A DNA stretch of 64,000 bases from the NCBI RefSeq assembly GCF_013426895.1, contig NZ_AP023177.1:496001-560000 (forward strand), given 5' to 3'. The number at the start of each line of letters is the position of its first letter. Position 1 is the first letter of the stretch. Source of the stretch: Paraburkholderia largidicola. Lineage in GTDB: Bacteria; Pseudomonadota; Gammaproteobacteria; Burkholderiales; Burkholderiaceae. The position numbers were made by a program, and so were the translations under genes. Positions 25,103 to 32,994 of this stretch are shown piece after piece. A model generated the notes under the pieces. The model was given only the letters and a program-made list of their open reading frames with translations. It was not told the origin of the DNA and did no database searches.

Positions 25103-25774
25103 ATGGCTCAAGCTGCAACACTTCGACCGGCTCAAATCCGGCACCTACTCGTCGTTACGTCTGCGACATCGCGCCATCCCGAGCGCGATTGTCTCGTTCT
25201 CCTGCTAGGCATTACGTGCGGAATGCGCGTCAGCGAAATAGCTCAAATCGAGGTTCAAGACGTGATGTTCCCTCCGGGCGCGATCCGTTCAGAGGTCAGT
25301 CTTCGCGCTGCAATCACGAAGGGCTGTCGGCAGCGCTGCATCTATCTCACGCATCCGAAAACGGTTTCGGCTCTGGAGTGCTATCTGAGCCATCGCATTG
25401 CGCGAGGCATCGGAACCGAGCTAACCGCAGAGCGCTATCGCGGACTCGCTGCGTCAAGTTGCCTGGTCCTTGCTGGCAAGGGTCGTAAGTTTGCGATGAA
25501 CACCAAGCGCCGCATCAACGAGGCCGGGGAACAGGTTGATTACTCTGCGTGTGACAGCTTGCAATCACACGTCACAAAGCTCTACAGAGATGCGGGGATA
25601 CGCGATGGATCATCCCATTCGGGCCGACGCTCGTTTGCCAGTAACCTCGTTGAGCAAGGGCACGATCTTCAGACGGTGCAGCAGCTTCAAGGTCATGCGG
25701 AGCTGGAGCATGTTCGGCCCTATCTGGCCGTCTCCGATAAGAAGTTACGGCAGATGTTTTGCGAAGTGTTATGA
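25103..25774 (+). CDS. Minimal tyrosine recombinase/integrase
   Basis: A 223-residue site-specific recombinase made almost only of the catalytic domain. Catalytic residues: Arg in GMRVSE (about residue 42), H-x-x-R in HSGRRSF, GH in LQGHAELEH and the Tyr nucleophile in VRPYL. The N-terminal SAM-like DNA-binding domain of Xer and integron integrases is missing. GAGGGG precedes the ATG. It sits at the head of the 25.9-33 kb run of small genes, so it may have helped build that run (inference). Confidence 0.85.
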   Translation: MAQAATLRPAQIRHLLVVTSATSRHPERDCLVLLLGITCGMRVSEIAQIEVQDVMFPPGAIRSEVSLRAAITKGCRQRCIYLTHPKTVSALECYLSHRIARGIGTELTAERYRGLAASSCLVLAGKGRKFAMNTKRRINEAGEQVDYSACDSLQSHVTKLYRDAGIRDGSSHSGRRSFASNLVEQGHDLQTVQQLQGHAELEHVRPYLAVSDKKLRQMFCEVL

Positions 25775-25928
25775 GAGCCATTTGACGCTTGCCGGGCATT
25801 GATTTTCGGCGCGGGATGCCGATAAATCGGGTAGCCAGGCACGGTGCTAGACGTTCCGGTATGGCCGCTGCCGAGCCGTCCGAATCTGCCCGCATCGCCC
25901 GACTGGAAGCGAAACAATACGCTTGCAT

Positions 25929-25947
25929 TAGTCCCAATATGGGACTA
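25929..25947 (+). promoter_or_regulatory. Palindromic operator of higBA
   Basis: TAGTCCCA-ATA-TGGGACTA is a perfect 8-bp inverted repeat with a 3-bp spacer, 2 bases before the first ATG of higB. HigA antitoxins bind palindromes over their own promoter, so autoregulation is likely. Confidence 0.7.
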
Positions 25948-25949
25948 TC

Positions 25950-26261
25950 ATGTTTCTCATGAAAGTTATTGCGAAAAGAGTCCTCCTGGCATTCTGCGAC
26001 AGGCACCCAACGGCTCGGCAGTCGCTGCTGGCATGGCATGAGGAAGCGGTAAGGGCCGTCTGGATGACGCCGCAGGACATCAAGGCCAGATACGCCTCCG
26101 CGAGCTTTGTCGGGCGAAACCGGGTGGTATTCAACATCAAGGGGAACGATTACCGGCTGATCGTCGCAGTGGCTTACCGCATCGGTGTCGTCTATATCAA
26201 GTTCATCGGAACGCATGGCGAGTACGACCGGATCGATGCTGAAACCGTTGAACTGGAGTAG
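25950..26261 (+). CDS. higB: HigB-type mRNA interferase toxin
   Basis: A 103-residue RelE-superfamily toxin of the HigB group: KVIAKRVLLAFCDRHPTARQ, LLAWHEEAV, YASASFVGRNRVVFNIKGND and YRIGVVYIKFIGTHGEYDRI, all typical of the family. The ATG at 25950 has GGGA 5 bases upstream; the ATG at 25959 gives the more usual N-terminus MKVIAKR. The antitoxin starts 5 bases after the stop. Confidence 0.9.
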   Translation: MFLMKVIAKRVLLAFCDRHPTARQSLLAWHEEAVRAVWMTPQDIKARYASASFVGRNRVVFNIKGNDYRLIVAVAYRIGVVYIKFIGTHGEYDRIDAETVELE

Positions 26262-26266
26262 CCAAC

Positions 26267-26623
26267 ATGGAAATTCGTCCAATCCACAACGAACGCGACT
26301 ATAAGGAAGCGTTGCAAACCGTATCCCGTCTTGTTGACGTTGACCCGGAACCTGGCACACCGGACGGGGATCGTCTCGAAATCCTCGCTACGCTAGTGGA
26401 GCGTTACGAGACAGAGCATTTTCCGCTCGATCTTCCCGATCCTGTCGAAGCCATCAAATTCCGCATGGAACAGGCAGGACTGTCGGCCAGCGACATGCAA
26501 CCGTATATCGGCAACTTGAATCGGGTGTACGAAGTCCTCAATCGAAAGCGCGGTCTTAGCCTCTCAATGATTCGCCGTTTGAACCGCGAATTGAAAATAC
26601 CCGCTGAAGTGCTAATCGGATAA
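26267..26623 (+). CDS. higA: HigA-type antitoxin
   Basis: A 118-residue antitoxin, toxin-first order as in hig loci. The N-terminal half (RPIHNERDYKEALQTVSRLV, then ETEHFPLDLPDPVEAIKFRM) is the COG5499 form, and the C-terminal half is a Cro/CI-type helix-turn-helix (AGLSASDMQPYIGNLNRVYE, LNRKRGLSLSMIRRLN). It should neutralise HigB and bind the palindrome at 25929-25947. Confidence 0.9.
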   Translation: MEIRPIHNERDYKEALQTVSRLVDVDPEPGTPDGDRLEILATLVERYETEHFPLDLPDPVEAIKFRMEQAGLSASDMQPYIGNLNRVYEVLNRKRGLSLSMIRRLNRELKIPAEVLIG

Positions 26624-26650
26624 TCAACGGAAAATTAGCGGAGGGTGACG

Positions 26651-26836
26651 ATGGACAAGAGCAACCGGGATTTCAAGAGCATGCTCAACAAGATTACCGA
26701 GGTAGTGATCGACACAAGCAGTCCAGATTTCAAACACATGCTCAGCAAGGCGCGCGACGCCGCAGCCGGCGGCATCAATGCCATGTCTAAGGGCGAATCC
26801 CTCGCGGCCGCGCTCGTTCTCAACAGGCCTGACTGA
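26651..26836 (+). CDS. 61-residue protein with internal repeat
   Basis: The ATG at 26651 follows GGAGGG. The protein contains a short repeat: NRDFKSMLNKI and SPDFKHMLSKA. No membrane segment; family not recognised. A CGGAAAA motif (26628-26634) lies in the gap before it. Confidence 0.55.
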   Translation: MDKSNRDFKSMLNKITEVVIDTSSPDFKHMLSKARDAAAGGINAMSKGESLAAALVLNRPD

Positions 26837-26845
26837 CTAGATGCG

Positions 26846-27283
26846 ATGAACCACACGATTGCCGAGGCAATCGACAGCATTGGCCCGGAGTGGGCGATCC
26901 TCGTACCGGCCGTTGCGAAGGAGTTTGAACGCGACGCACAGACCGCCGCTTACGCGTCCGCCGAGCGCACGCGACTGGCGCGGCATGACGAGTTCGCCAA
27001 TCGGCAGCAGGCCGATGACGAACTGGACTTCAGTGCCAAGCTCAAAACCTACGGCGACGCTCCCGGCTACCGTGACGTGACTTTCACGTTCGACCTTGAA
27101 CCGGTAGGCGAAAACCAGCGGCCGACCGTTCGCGCGAGCATTCGCATCCGGCCTGAAGATGGTGAACGGATTGTCGAACACATCACAGGTGTTCATCGTT
27201 TGGCGTGGAATCGCAGCAACGGCGGCCGACCGATCGACGCGAAGCCCGACGAGAAACGCCCGCGCTGGATCGACAAGTCTTAA
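26846..27283 (+). CDS. Unknown protein of the small-gene array
   Basis: A 145-residue soluble protein beginning 9 bases after the previous stop. It is charged, with VTFTFDLEPVGENQRPTVRA and IRIRPEDGERIVEHITGVHR. No family recognised. GC content and codon use are like the surrounding genes. Confidence 0.6.
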   Translation: MNHTIAEAIDSIGPEWAILVPAVAKEFERDAQTAAYASAERTRLARHDEFANRQQADDELDFSAKLKTYGDAPGYRDVTFTFDLEPVGENQRPTVRASIRIRPEDGERIVEHITGVHRLAWNRSNGGRPIDAKPDEKRPRWIDKS

Positions 27284-27367
27284 CCACGCACGACCACGGA
27301 AAACAAAGAGGCGCCTAGGGCTAAAATCTGGGCCTTTTCCCATGTCTGTTGGCTAATAGAGGTTTGA

Positions 27368-27640
27368 ATGATTAAACGGCTGATTCCATTGGTCGCAGTA
27401 GCTGGCGTTGCATACGTGCTGGGCTTATTCACGCCTGTATGGGTTTCGAAATATGAACAGCATCAATTCCTTGTGGAGACTGGTCGGCATTGTAGCGAGC
27501 TTGCGAAGCAGACGATCAAACCTGATACGGATAACAAGTTCTACCATGCGTGCTTTCGTGAGAACTTGGATGCCCATGTCGAAACTGCTGTGAGCCAAGC
27601 GCGCAGTAAAGCGCAAGAAGAAGCGGCCAAACTAGACTAG
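27368..27640 (+). CDS. Small membrane-anchored protein
   Basis: A 90-residue protein with an N-terminal hydrophobic segment (LIPLVAVAGVAYVLGLFTPVWV) and a charged tail with two Cys (RHCSELAK and HACFREN) and a coiled-coil-like end. The gap upstream holds CGGAAAAC (27297-27304). Family not recognised. Confidence 0.6.
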   Translation: MIKRLIPLVAVAGVAYVLGLFTPVWVSKYEQHQFLVETGRHCSELAKQTIKPDTDNKFYHACFRENLDAHVETAVSQARSKAQEEAAKLD

Positions 27641-27728
27641 CGCCACAACAACCGAGATCGACCTCGACAAGAGCTGTACCGATAACATACTTGTTGATCA
27701 CGGTTCATCATTCGGTAAAGGAAACACC

Positions 27729-28064
27729 ATGATTAAGAAAACGATCATCGTAGACGAGTTTCACGAAGGCGCATCGGCGCAGGAATATCGCGATGGTGTG
27801 CAGCGGATGCGCGATGCCGTCTCTGATATCCACACGAAGGACGACGTTATCGCGCCGATTCGAGCTAACGGAATCGTGCTTCCGACCGGGCATACGGTTC
27901 ATGTCCGCAGGACGGGCCAACCGACGAAAATCTACATGATTCACGGCAGCGACAAGTTCGAAGATTCGGCGGGCAACGTCTACAACCAGCAAGAAGTGTT
28001 TGGTGAGACTTGCGACAGCGTAGCGGTGGTCGATCCCGCAACCGGCGATATCACAACGTACTAG
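27729..28064 (+). CDS. Unknown protein of the small-gene array
   Basis: A 111-residue beta-rich protein (IKKTIIVDEFHEGASAQEYR, VLPTGHTVHVRRTGQPTKIY, DSVAVVDPATGDI). AAGGAAAC (27718-27725) precedes the start and acts as the ribosome site. Family not recognised. Confidence 0.6.
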   Translation: MIKKTIIVDEFHEGASAQEYRDGVQRMRDAVSDIHTKDDVIAPIRANGIVLPTGHTVHVRRTGQPTKIYMIHGSDKFEDSAGNVYNQQEVFGETCDSVAVVDPATGDITTY

Positions 28065-28096
28065 CGACGACGGAAAACATACATAGGACCGTTGAT

Positions 28097-28852
28097 ATGG
28101 ACGACCTCGACTTGATTAAGGCCATTCCGACAGAGGTCGCCAAGGCGGCCTATGACGACACGATCTCACCTGCTTTGAAGGAAACGGGAAAAATAGGCCA
28201 GGACCTCGTCAAGACGCTTCGCCTGGTGCTTTTCCCGCTCCAGTACGCGGCAACCTTGCAAGACCGGTTGGCTGGGCATCTCCGCAAGTCCATTGAGCGA
28301 GTGCCTGAAGATCGAAGGATTGCGCCGGTGGAGTCGTTGGCATTGCCGATTGCCGAACAGCTAAGATTCCATGACGATAAGAGCGTGGTCGGCAATATGT
28401 TCGTGAGCCTCTTGTCTCGGGCGATTGACCGGGAACGAGTAGGCGAAGCGCATCCAGCATTTGTGCAGATTATTAGCCAGCTTGCTCCCGACGAAGCCGC
28501 ATTGATACAGCAGATCGCCGCTGCCAAACCAGCAGCCTATATGCGCCCGCCAAAGAAAGATGTGGCGGTCTTGCTCAACGATCAACGAGAAGCGCTGATT
28601 AACACTTCTGGCATGGCCGACGAACAAAAGCGACACCTACAGCGCATTGCTGTTCGCCCGGAAGAACTAGCGCAACCCGAATTGGTGTACACGTACATTG
28701 AGCATCTAGTTTCGTTGGGTGTCGTCTCTTACTTTAACGCGCCCTGGAATGACGTATTCAAAGGTGCGAAGGGTGCGAGCTTCGATTTCTGGTTTGTCGG
28801 GCTCAACGGTCTCGGCGAATTGTTCCATCGTGCATGCCTTTCTGACGAATAG
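28097..28852 (+). CDS. Abi-alpha (DUF4393) family protein
   Basis: A 251-residue protein; ATG at 28097 with AGGA 7 bases upstream. It fits the DUF4393/Abi-alpha pattern: an amphipathic N-terminus (AKAAYDDTISPALKETGKIG), VESLALPIAEQLRFHDDKSV (P.....L.....E..E-type core), VGNMFVSLLSRAID and HPAFVQIISQLAPDEAALIQ. Some family members give abortive-infection phage resistance. The tail (LEHLVSLGVVSYFN-type segment) resembles others of the group. Its presence in an array with HigBA suggests a defence or maintenance role; function here is untested. Confidence 0.7.
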   Translation: MDDLDLIKAIPTEVAKAAYDDTISPALKETGKIGQDLVKTLRLVLFPLQYAATLQDRLAGHLRKSIERVPEDRRIAPVESLALPIAEQLRFHDDKSVVGNMFVSLLSRAIDRERVGEAHPAFVQIISQLAPDEAALIQQIAAAKPAAYMRPPKKDVAVLLNDQREALINTSGMADEQKRHLQRIAVRPEELAQPELVYTYIEHLVSLGVVSYFNAPWNDVFKGAKGASFDFWFVGLNGLGELFHRACLSDE

Positions 28853-28863
28853 GAAAACGGTTT

Positions 28864-28926
28864 TTGCAGGCTGACGAACATGCCGATATCGAGCGCGGCA
28901 AGATCGTCGTGAAAAAACTCAACTGA
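28864..28926 (+). pseudogene. Coding-like remnant between array genes
   Basis: A 20-codon frame ending TGA (ADEHADIERGKIVVKKLN) has the composition of a real C-terminus but no credible start except a TTG after AGGAAAACGG. It may be the tail of a lost gene, or a tiny gene. Confidence 0.3.
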
Positions 28927-28958
28927 CACCGGAAGACATTTTGCATAGGGAAAGGACG

Positions 28959-29294
28959 ATGCAGAAGCGATTAGGATTCGCACTTGGGGCGCTTTGCGGG
29001 ATCATCGCTGTTCAGCCGGCGAGTGCAGAAACTCTCTACCAAAATAGTCGCGATGTCGACGGCCCGACAGGCCGAATGGCAGGGACGCTTCTGTTTTACG
29101 ATATCCCGTCTGCAAAACCAGGGTGCGATGGAAGTGTAGCGGTTTCCGTGATCGCCTATCGCGACGGCGCTCACGTACATGTTGGCTGCTGGAAGAAGGA
29201 TTCCCGAGGCATCACCCTTACATATAAAGATGAGGGAACGAATGTCCACATTCCGGCGAGTGAGGTTCGTATCCTTGAAGTCACTCGAAAGTAA
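28959..29294 (+). CDS. Secreted protein of unknown function
   Basis: The ATG at 28959 follows AAAGGA and encodes 111 residues with a signal peptide (LGFALGALCGIIAVQPASAE). The mature part is beta-rich with two Cys (KPGCDGS and VGCWKK). Family not recognised. Confidence 0.65.
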   Translation: MQKRLGFALGALCGIIAVQPASAETLYQNSRDVDGPTGRMAGTLLFYDIPSAKPGCDGSVAVSVIAYRDGAHVHVGCWKKDSRGITLTYKDEGTNVHIPASEVRILEVTRK

Positions 29295-29365
29295 TGTGTC
29301 GCGATTCAGACCGGGTGCCATCCTAACCATAGTCTTCACGATTCGTCACGGAAAACGGGGAAAGA

Positions 29366-29599
29366 ATGAAGGCAAGCGTAGGTGTGCATCCGCTGGATTC
29401 CAAGACGGGTCGATTCGTGAGAGGGAGTGTTTTAGCGCTCGGGTCGGTAATCATGATTGCTGGCTTGGTGATCGGCTTTTCGGGTGCGGCGCTTCGGGCG
29501 CATGGGGAGCTTGATCGGGCGAGCACGGCGTTACTTCTGGTCGTCGTCTGCGCGCTTGGAGCGGGCGGTTACGCGCTAGTCCGATTTGCAAGACCGTAG
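29366..29599 (+). CDS. Small two-helix membrane protein
   Basis: A 77-residue protein with two hydrophobic segments (SVLALGSVIMIAGLVIGFSG and ALLLVVVCALGAGGYALV). CGGAAAAC (29349-29356) and GGGGAAAG lie directly before the ATG. Family not recognised. Confidence 0.6.
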   Translation: MKASVGVHPLDSKTGRFVRGSVLALGSVIMIAGLVIGFSGAALRAHGELDRASTALLLVVVCALGAGGYALVRFARP

Positions 29600-29619
29600 A
29601 AAGAAAAACGGAAAAGGCG

Positions 29620-29868
29620 ATGAGATTCGTTCCTACGGTTTATTCAGCATCGGGCAGCTCCCTTCCGCGCACAGATCCTCGTGCGAAAGCCGACTTCATC
29701 GGCCAGCATCTAAAGCATGGGTGGACTGAAGCCGATGCTACGGCGCGATACGAAATGTGGATCGCGCACGCCATCGACACCAATCCGGAACTCGACACGA
29801 ATTCGCACAGACACTTGGCCGATCAGGCGATCACGAAGGCCCGCAACTCGACGCGGGCGCAGGACTAG
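29620..29868 (+). CDS. Unknown 82-residue protein
   Basis: Soluble protein with TDPRAKADFIGQHLKHGWTE and ARYEMWIAHAIDTNPELD. CGGAAAA (29609-29615) lies 4 bases before the ATG. No family recognised. Confidence 0.6.
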   Translation: MRFVPTVYSASGSSLPRTDPRAKADFIGQHLKHGWTEADATARYEMWIAHAIDTNPELDTNSHRHLADQAITKARNSTRAQD

Positions 29869-29916
29869 GAAAAAGGCGCTCGCGCCGGTCGCGCGGGCCA
29901 CAGCGAGGAATCAGCT

Positions 29917-30183
29917 ATGGTTACGTATCCAGTTCATGTTCGTCGCAACGGTTATCGCGGGTCCGACGCAAGAAAAAGGGCTAAGGCAAACAGTGAAAAT
30001 CGGGATGCTTCGGTGCTTGAGGATTACGCGAACCAGTTACTTCTGGCGCAAACGCGACCTATACAGGCGTACTTTTGGATGGAGTTGGCTCAAGGCACCG
30101 GCCTGCCGTATGAAACCGTTGCTCGACTCGGCGCATCCATCGACGGGGGGAGCGGCGGGTTTACCGCGGGCGGCATGACATGA
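29917..30183 (+). CDS. Unknown 88-residue basic protein
   Basis: Basic N-terminus (VRRNGYRGSDARKRAKANSE), a helical middle (LEDYANQLLLAQTRPIQAYF) and a Gly-rich tail. A GAGGAA site precedes the ATG, and the preceding gene's stop runs into AGGAAAAAGG (29867-29876). Family not recognised. Confidence 0.55.
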   Translation: MVTYPVHVRRNGYRGSDARKRAKANSENRDASVLEDYANQLLLAQTRPIQAYFWMELAQGTGLPYETVARLGASIDGGSGGFTAGGMT

Positions 30184-30267
30184 CATACCAAGCGGCGATG
30201 GCCGCGAACAGTCAGGCGCGTACTGCTTCCGATAAAAGCGGTGACGATTCAAGGTCAAGGAAAACGT

Positions 30268-31008
30268 ATGCCAGTGACCGTAGAACCAGCAGCCAGCATT
30301 AATTGGGTGACAGTTGTGGCGTCGAGCGCTCTTGTTAGCGCAGTCGTCAACGTTGGCTGGAATGCAATCTCGAAGTTACTAGACCGAAGGCACGAGAACG
30401 CAAAGGACAAACAGCGCATCGATCACGTCAAGCTGGAAATCATGGACCAACTCGAATCGTTCGCGAACCGCTGCGCCAGCTTGGTGTACGACATTCACGA
30501 AGGGCTGGCCGAGTATTACCGGCATGAACCGAATCCATTCTCTGATGCGCAACGCAGTGTCGAGCTGAAGTTCGACCCGGAGCCGCGGTGGGTGGAACTA
30601 CCCATTCGGTTCGTCGCGCCGCTTCGCGCATTAATGCGCGAATATACGGACGCGGCTGAGTGGATCACCCGCAGCGGTGTATGGGCTGATACGGCGGATC
30701 AGTATGAATCCGAGCTGGAGCGCCTAGCCTTCTACGGTTTGGAAGTGCTCACCATCGCCGAGAAGATACGGACGGAAATCGACGCCGGAGAACGCGGAAC
30801 CGCGCAGCTCGAAGCGTCGCGAGCGGAGTTCAACGGCCTGATTGAGCAACGAAGAGACGCTTATAAGAAAAGACCTTTGGACGTAACGTTCATACCCGAG
30901 CTGGAAGCGCAGTTCGAGCGGGAAATGCCCGATCACAAATCGCTCCATGCTCGCATCAGGAAAGCAGAGATTGAAAAGCGGAAGGCGGAAGAGAAGACGG
31001 TCGAGTGA
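30268..31008 (+). CDS. Membrane-anchored helical protein
   Basis: A 246-residue protein; the ATG at 30268 follows AAGGAAAAC and is preferred to one 27 bases upstream. One N-terminal hydrophobic segment (INWVTVVASSALVSAVVNVG) is followed by a long cytoplasmic helical domain rich in Glu/Arg with coiled-coil segments to the C-terminus. Such proteins are common as orphans in accessory arrays; function unknown. Confidence 0.65.
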   Translation: MPVTVEPAASINWVTVVASSALVSAVVNVGWNAISKLLDRRHENAKDKQRIDHVKLEIMDQLESFANRCASLVYDIHEGLAEYYRHEPNPFSDAQRSVELKFDPEPRWVELPIRFVAPLRALMREYTDAAEWITRSGVWADTADQYESELERLAFYGLEVLTIAEKIRTEIDAGERGTAQLEASRAEFNGLIEQRRDAYKKRPLDVTFIPELEAQFEREMPDHKSLHARIRKAEIEKRKAEEKTVE

Positions 31009-31094
31009 CCGGCTTGCGTGCCGCGGTTATGGATGCGTGCTGCCTCGACTATAAGCAATTGCGCGCGAAATTCGACGCGCAATGATCGGAAGCG

Positions 31095-31343
31095 ATGAAA
31101 TTGAACACTACCTACAGCGATGTTACAGAAGCGAGTGAAAACCTGATTCGTGGGCCTTTCGCAAATGATGTTCCGTTACCGGTAGCGGAGATCAAGATCC
31201 GTAGCGCGATAGCACAAGCTGCTTTGCAAGGATGGTATGAAAATGCTCGACCGCTAGCTGCGGAAGAAGACCACGAGGCAGAGTTCGCACGACTCAACGA
31301 ACTTGCGTATGAGCTCCCAGCCGGTGCCCGGGCTATTCCATAG
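31095..31343 (+). CDS. Unknown 82-residue protein
   Basis: Soluble protein (SDVTEASENLIRGPFANDVP, then SAIAQAALQGWYENARPLAA). GGAAG lies 2 bases before the ATG; the stop runs into AGGAAAAC (31342-31349). Family not recognised. Confidence 0.55.
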   Translation: MKLNTTYSDVTEASENLIRGPFANDVPLPVAEIKIRSAIAQAALQGWYENARPLAAEEDHEAEFARLNELAYELPAGARAIP

Positions 31344-31367
31344 GAAAACGGGGAGAAGGATGACGAA

Positions 31368-32189
31368 ATGCAAATACCCTTTAGTGCTTCAAAGCAGGGA
31401 TCGGGAGACTTGAAAAGCCAGACGAATATGAAGGCGCTCATTCTTGAAGACGGAGTTCGGACCACAATTGCGAGAGAAGGACAGCGCATCCTCCACTCTG
31501 TCATCCATACGCTAGGCCCTAACGTGCGAATGCCCGCGCGTCTGCGGCCGGGGCAGATGCCTTCGAGCGATGACGCCTGGCATCGACTCGTAACGCAGGT
31601 CTGCGTTATGGGCTGGTCGGGAGGTATGGGAACCATCGCTGACAATGGCCCCATGCGAGATGACTTTCGCGCGGCAACATCCCTGCATGCCTGGCGGCGG
31701 CATCACTACGACAAGGCATATATGGCCGGGGTACTCGAGTCATACAGGGCCACCCGGTTTCCCAAGAAGGCGGCTGACACGCTTGGGAAGATGGCGGAGA
31801 CACCAACTATTGTGCATATGGGCGAAGTCGTCCTGCCGAATGGACTATCAGCCAAAATGGCGCGCGACGAACTCCGTGACACGCTTATCGAGCGGCGCCG
31901 GTTCTTCAGAATGAAGAGTGCCTCGGACTTCATGATATCGACGGGGCTGTCTGACGACGTCATCGCGCTTGATGTCCGAATCGTTGGAGTGCTCTACAAG
32001 TACCTTGGTTACGAACGCACCGCCGCTCAGGTCCAGTCGAGTCGTAAGGATTATCTTTCTTTGGAGACAGCTCTTCGCGTTGTATGCCAAGAAGCGGAGA
32101 TATCACTGGCTAAATTCGACCGCATCCTTTTCCAGTTCTCCGCCATGAGCGCCTTGGAATACGTCCTGCGTCACGCGAAAGCGGATTGA
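31368..32189 (+). CDS. Unknown protein, possibly with a helix-hairpin-helix glycosylase-like core
   Basis: A 273-residue protein with AAGGA 9 bases before the ATG. Residues about 185-215 (RRRFFRMKSASDFMISTGLS, DDVIALDVRIVGVLYKYLG) match the shape of the HhH-GPD motif of DNA glycosylases (K-x-A-S-D-F-L... then I-x-x-L-D-x-R/H-x), with the catalytic-type Asp in ALDVRI. The N-terminal half includes SDDAWHRLVTQVCVMGWSGG. Whether it is a glycosylase is uncertain. Confidence 0.55.
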   Translation: MQIPFSASKQGSGDLKSQTNMKALILEDGVRTTIAREGQRILHSVIHTLGPNVRMPARLRPGQMPSSDDAWHRLVTQVCVMGWSGGMGTIADNGPMRDDFRAATSLHAWRRHHYDKAYMAGVLESYRATRFPKKAADTLGKMAETPTIVHMGEVVLPNGLSAKMARDELRDTLIERRRFFRMKSASDFMISTGLSDDVIALDVRIVGVLYKYLGYERTAAQVQSSRKDYLSLETALRVVCQEAEISLAKFDRILFQFSAMSALEYVLRHAKAD

Positions 32190-32231
32190 GGACGCCCATG
32201 TGCACGGACTGTTGGAGAAGTTCTTCGTACA

Positions 32232-32452
32232 ATGAAAAACAACAGCAAGCAGGCGGGACGATGGAGTACAGAAATCGACGTGAACTGCATCGTCAGGGTG
32301 GAAAATTTGCAAAAGGCCCCTACGCTCGCGCAACAGGGTTACGCGACCAACACGCAGCGCCGCAAGTGCGCGCATTGCGGCAACGGTGGACGCCCATTGT
32401 TGCGACTGGCAAATGCCCCTCTTGCGGCACGGCTTTGGCCGCGACTGAATAA
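32232..32452 (+). pseudogene. Zinc-ribbon protein split by a one-base frameshift
   Basis: One frame from the ATG at 32232 gives MKNNSKQAGRWSTEIDVNCI and a CxxC knuckle (RRKCAHCGNGG). The matching second knuckle (GKCPSCGTALAATE, then stop at 32452) is in another frame. One extra C in CCC near 32392-32394 would join them into a zinc-ribbon protein of about 73 residues. Two CxxC halves in different frames are unlikely by chance. Confidence 0.7.
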
Positions 32453-32490
32453 CCATCGGAAACGGGCTCGGCGTGACAAACGGAGATGCC

Positions 32491-32736
32491 ATGAAACGCG
32501 TGAAGCGGTTCGCGGAGTACGAAGGCTGGAAGATCGAGGCGTCGCCGACTATTCTGGCGAATCAAAGGCTTTTCGTTTCGGGCGTGATCGTCTCGCGTGG
32601 CGACGAGCGGTTCATTTTTACTGATCTCGGAAACCGCGTTTATCGGGCACAGGCCTACGAACGCGGAATCGAATGGGCGAGGCTGTGGATCGACAACAAC
32701 TATCGACTCGCGGCGCGCAAGGCCCCGCGGGGATAA
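32491..32736 (+). CDS. Unknown 81-residue protein
   Basis: ATG at 32491 with GGAG upstream. Sequence KRVKRFAEYEGWKIEASPTI, FVSGVIVSRGDERFIFTDLG; predicted alpha/beta. CGGAAAC (32457-32463) lies in the gap before it. Family not recognised. Confidence 0.6.
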   Translation: MKRVKRFAEYEGWKIEASPTILANQRLFVSGVIVSRGDERFIFTDLGNRVYRAQAYERGIEWARLWIDNNYRLAARKAPRG

Positions 32737-32747
32737 CGGGAAACGAC

Positions 32748-32984
32748 ATGTTTGAAATTTGGGCGATCGAGGCGGACGGCAAGCGCGTCCTGGTACGCGA
32801 CGACGTTGCAGAGGGCAGCCTGGCCCGTGCGCTGGTCAGCGAAGGCAACAACGGCGCGGCTATTCGCGGTGAGCCGCACCGGTATATCGCCGTTCCCGAT
32901 CCGGATATGGTCGATACAGAAGCCAGAGTCAGGACGGAAAACGTATTGGTCGAGAGGGCGGTGGCCGAGGCCGATTTTCAGTGA
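32748..32984 (+). CDS. Unknown 78-residue acidic protein
   Basis: ATG at 32748, 3 bases after CGGGAAAC (32737-32744). Sequence FEIWAIEADGKRVLVRDDVA, then EGNNGAAIRGEPHRYIAVPD. Last gene of the array; its stop is 10 bases from the convergent gene's stop at 32995. Family not recognised. Confidence 0.6.
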   Translation: MFEIWAIEADGKRVLVRDDVAEGSLARALVSEGNNGAAIRGEPHRYIAVPDPDMVDTEARVRTENVLVERAVAEADFQ

Positions 32985-32994
32985 CCGGGGCTAT

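Noticed and set aside
25929..32984. Integron with attC sites
   Set aside because: The recurring GGAAAAC motif does not match the GTTRRRY core or attC symmetry, and the recombinase lacks integron-integrase features. Kept only as a cassette-like array.
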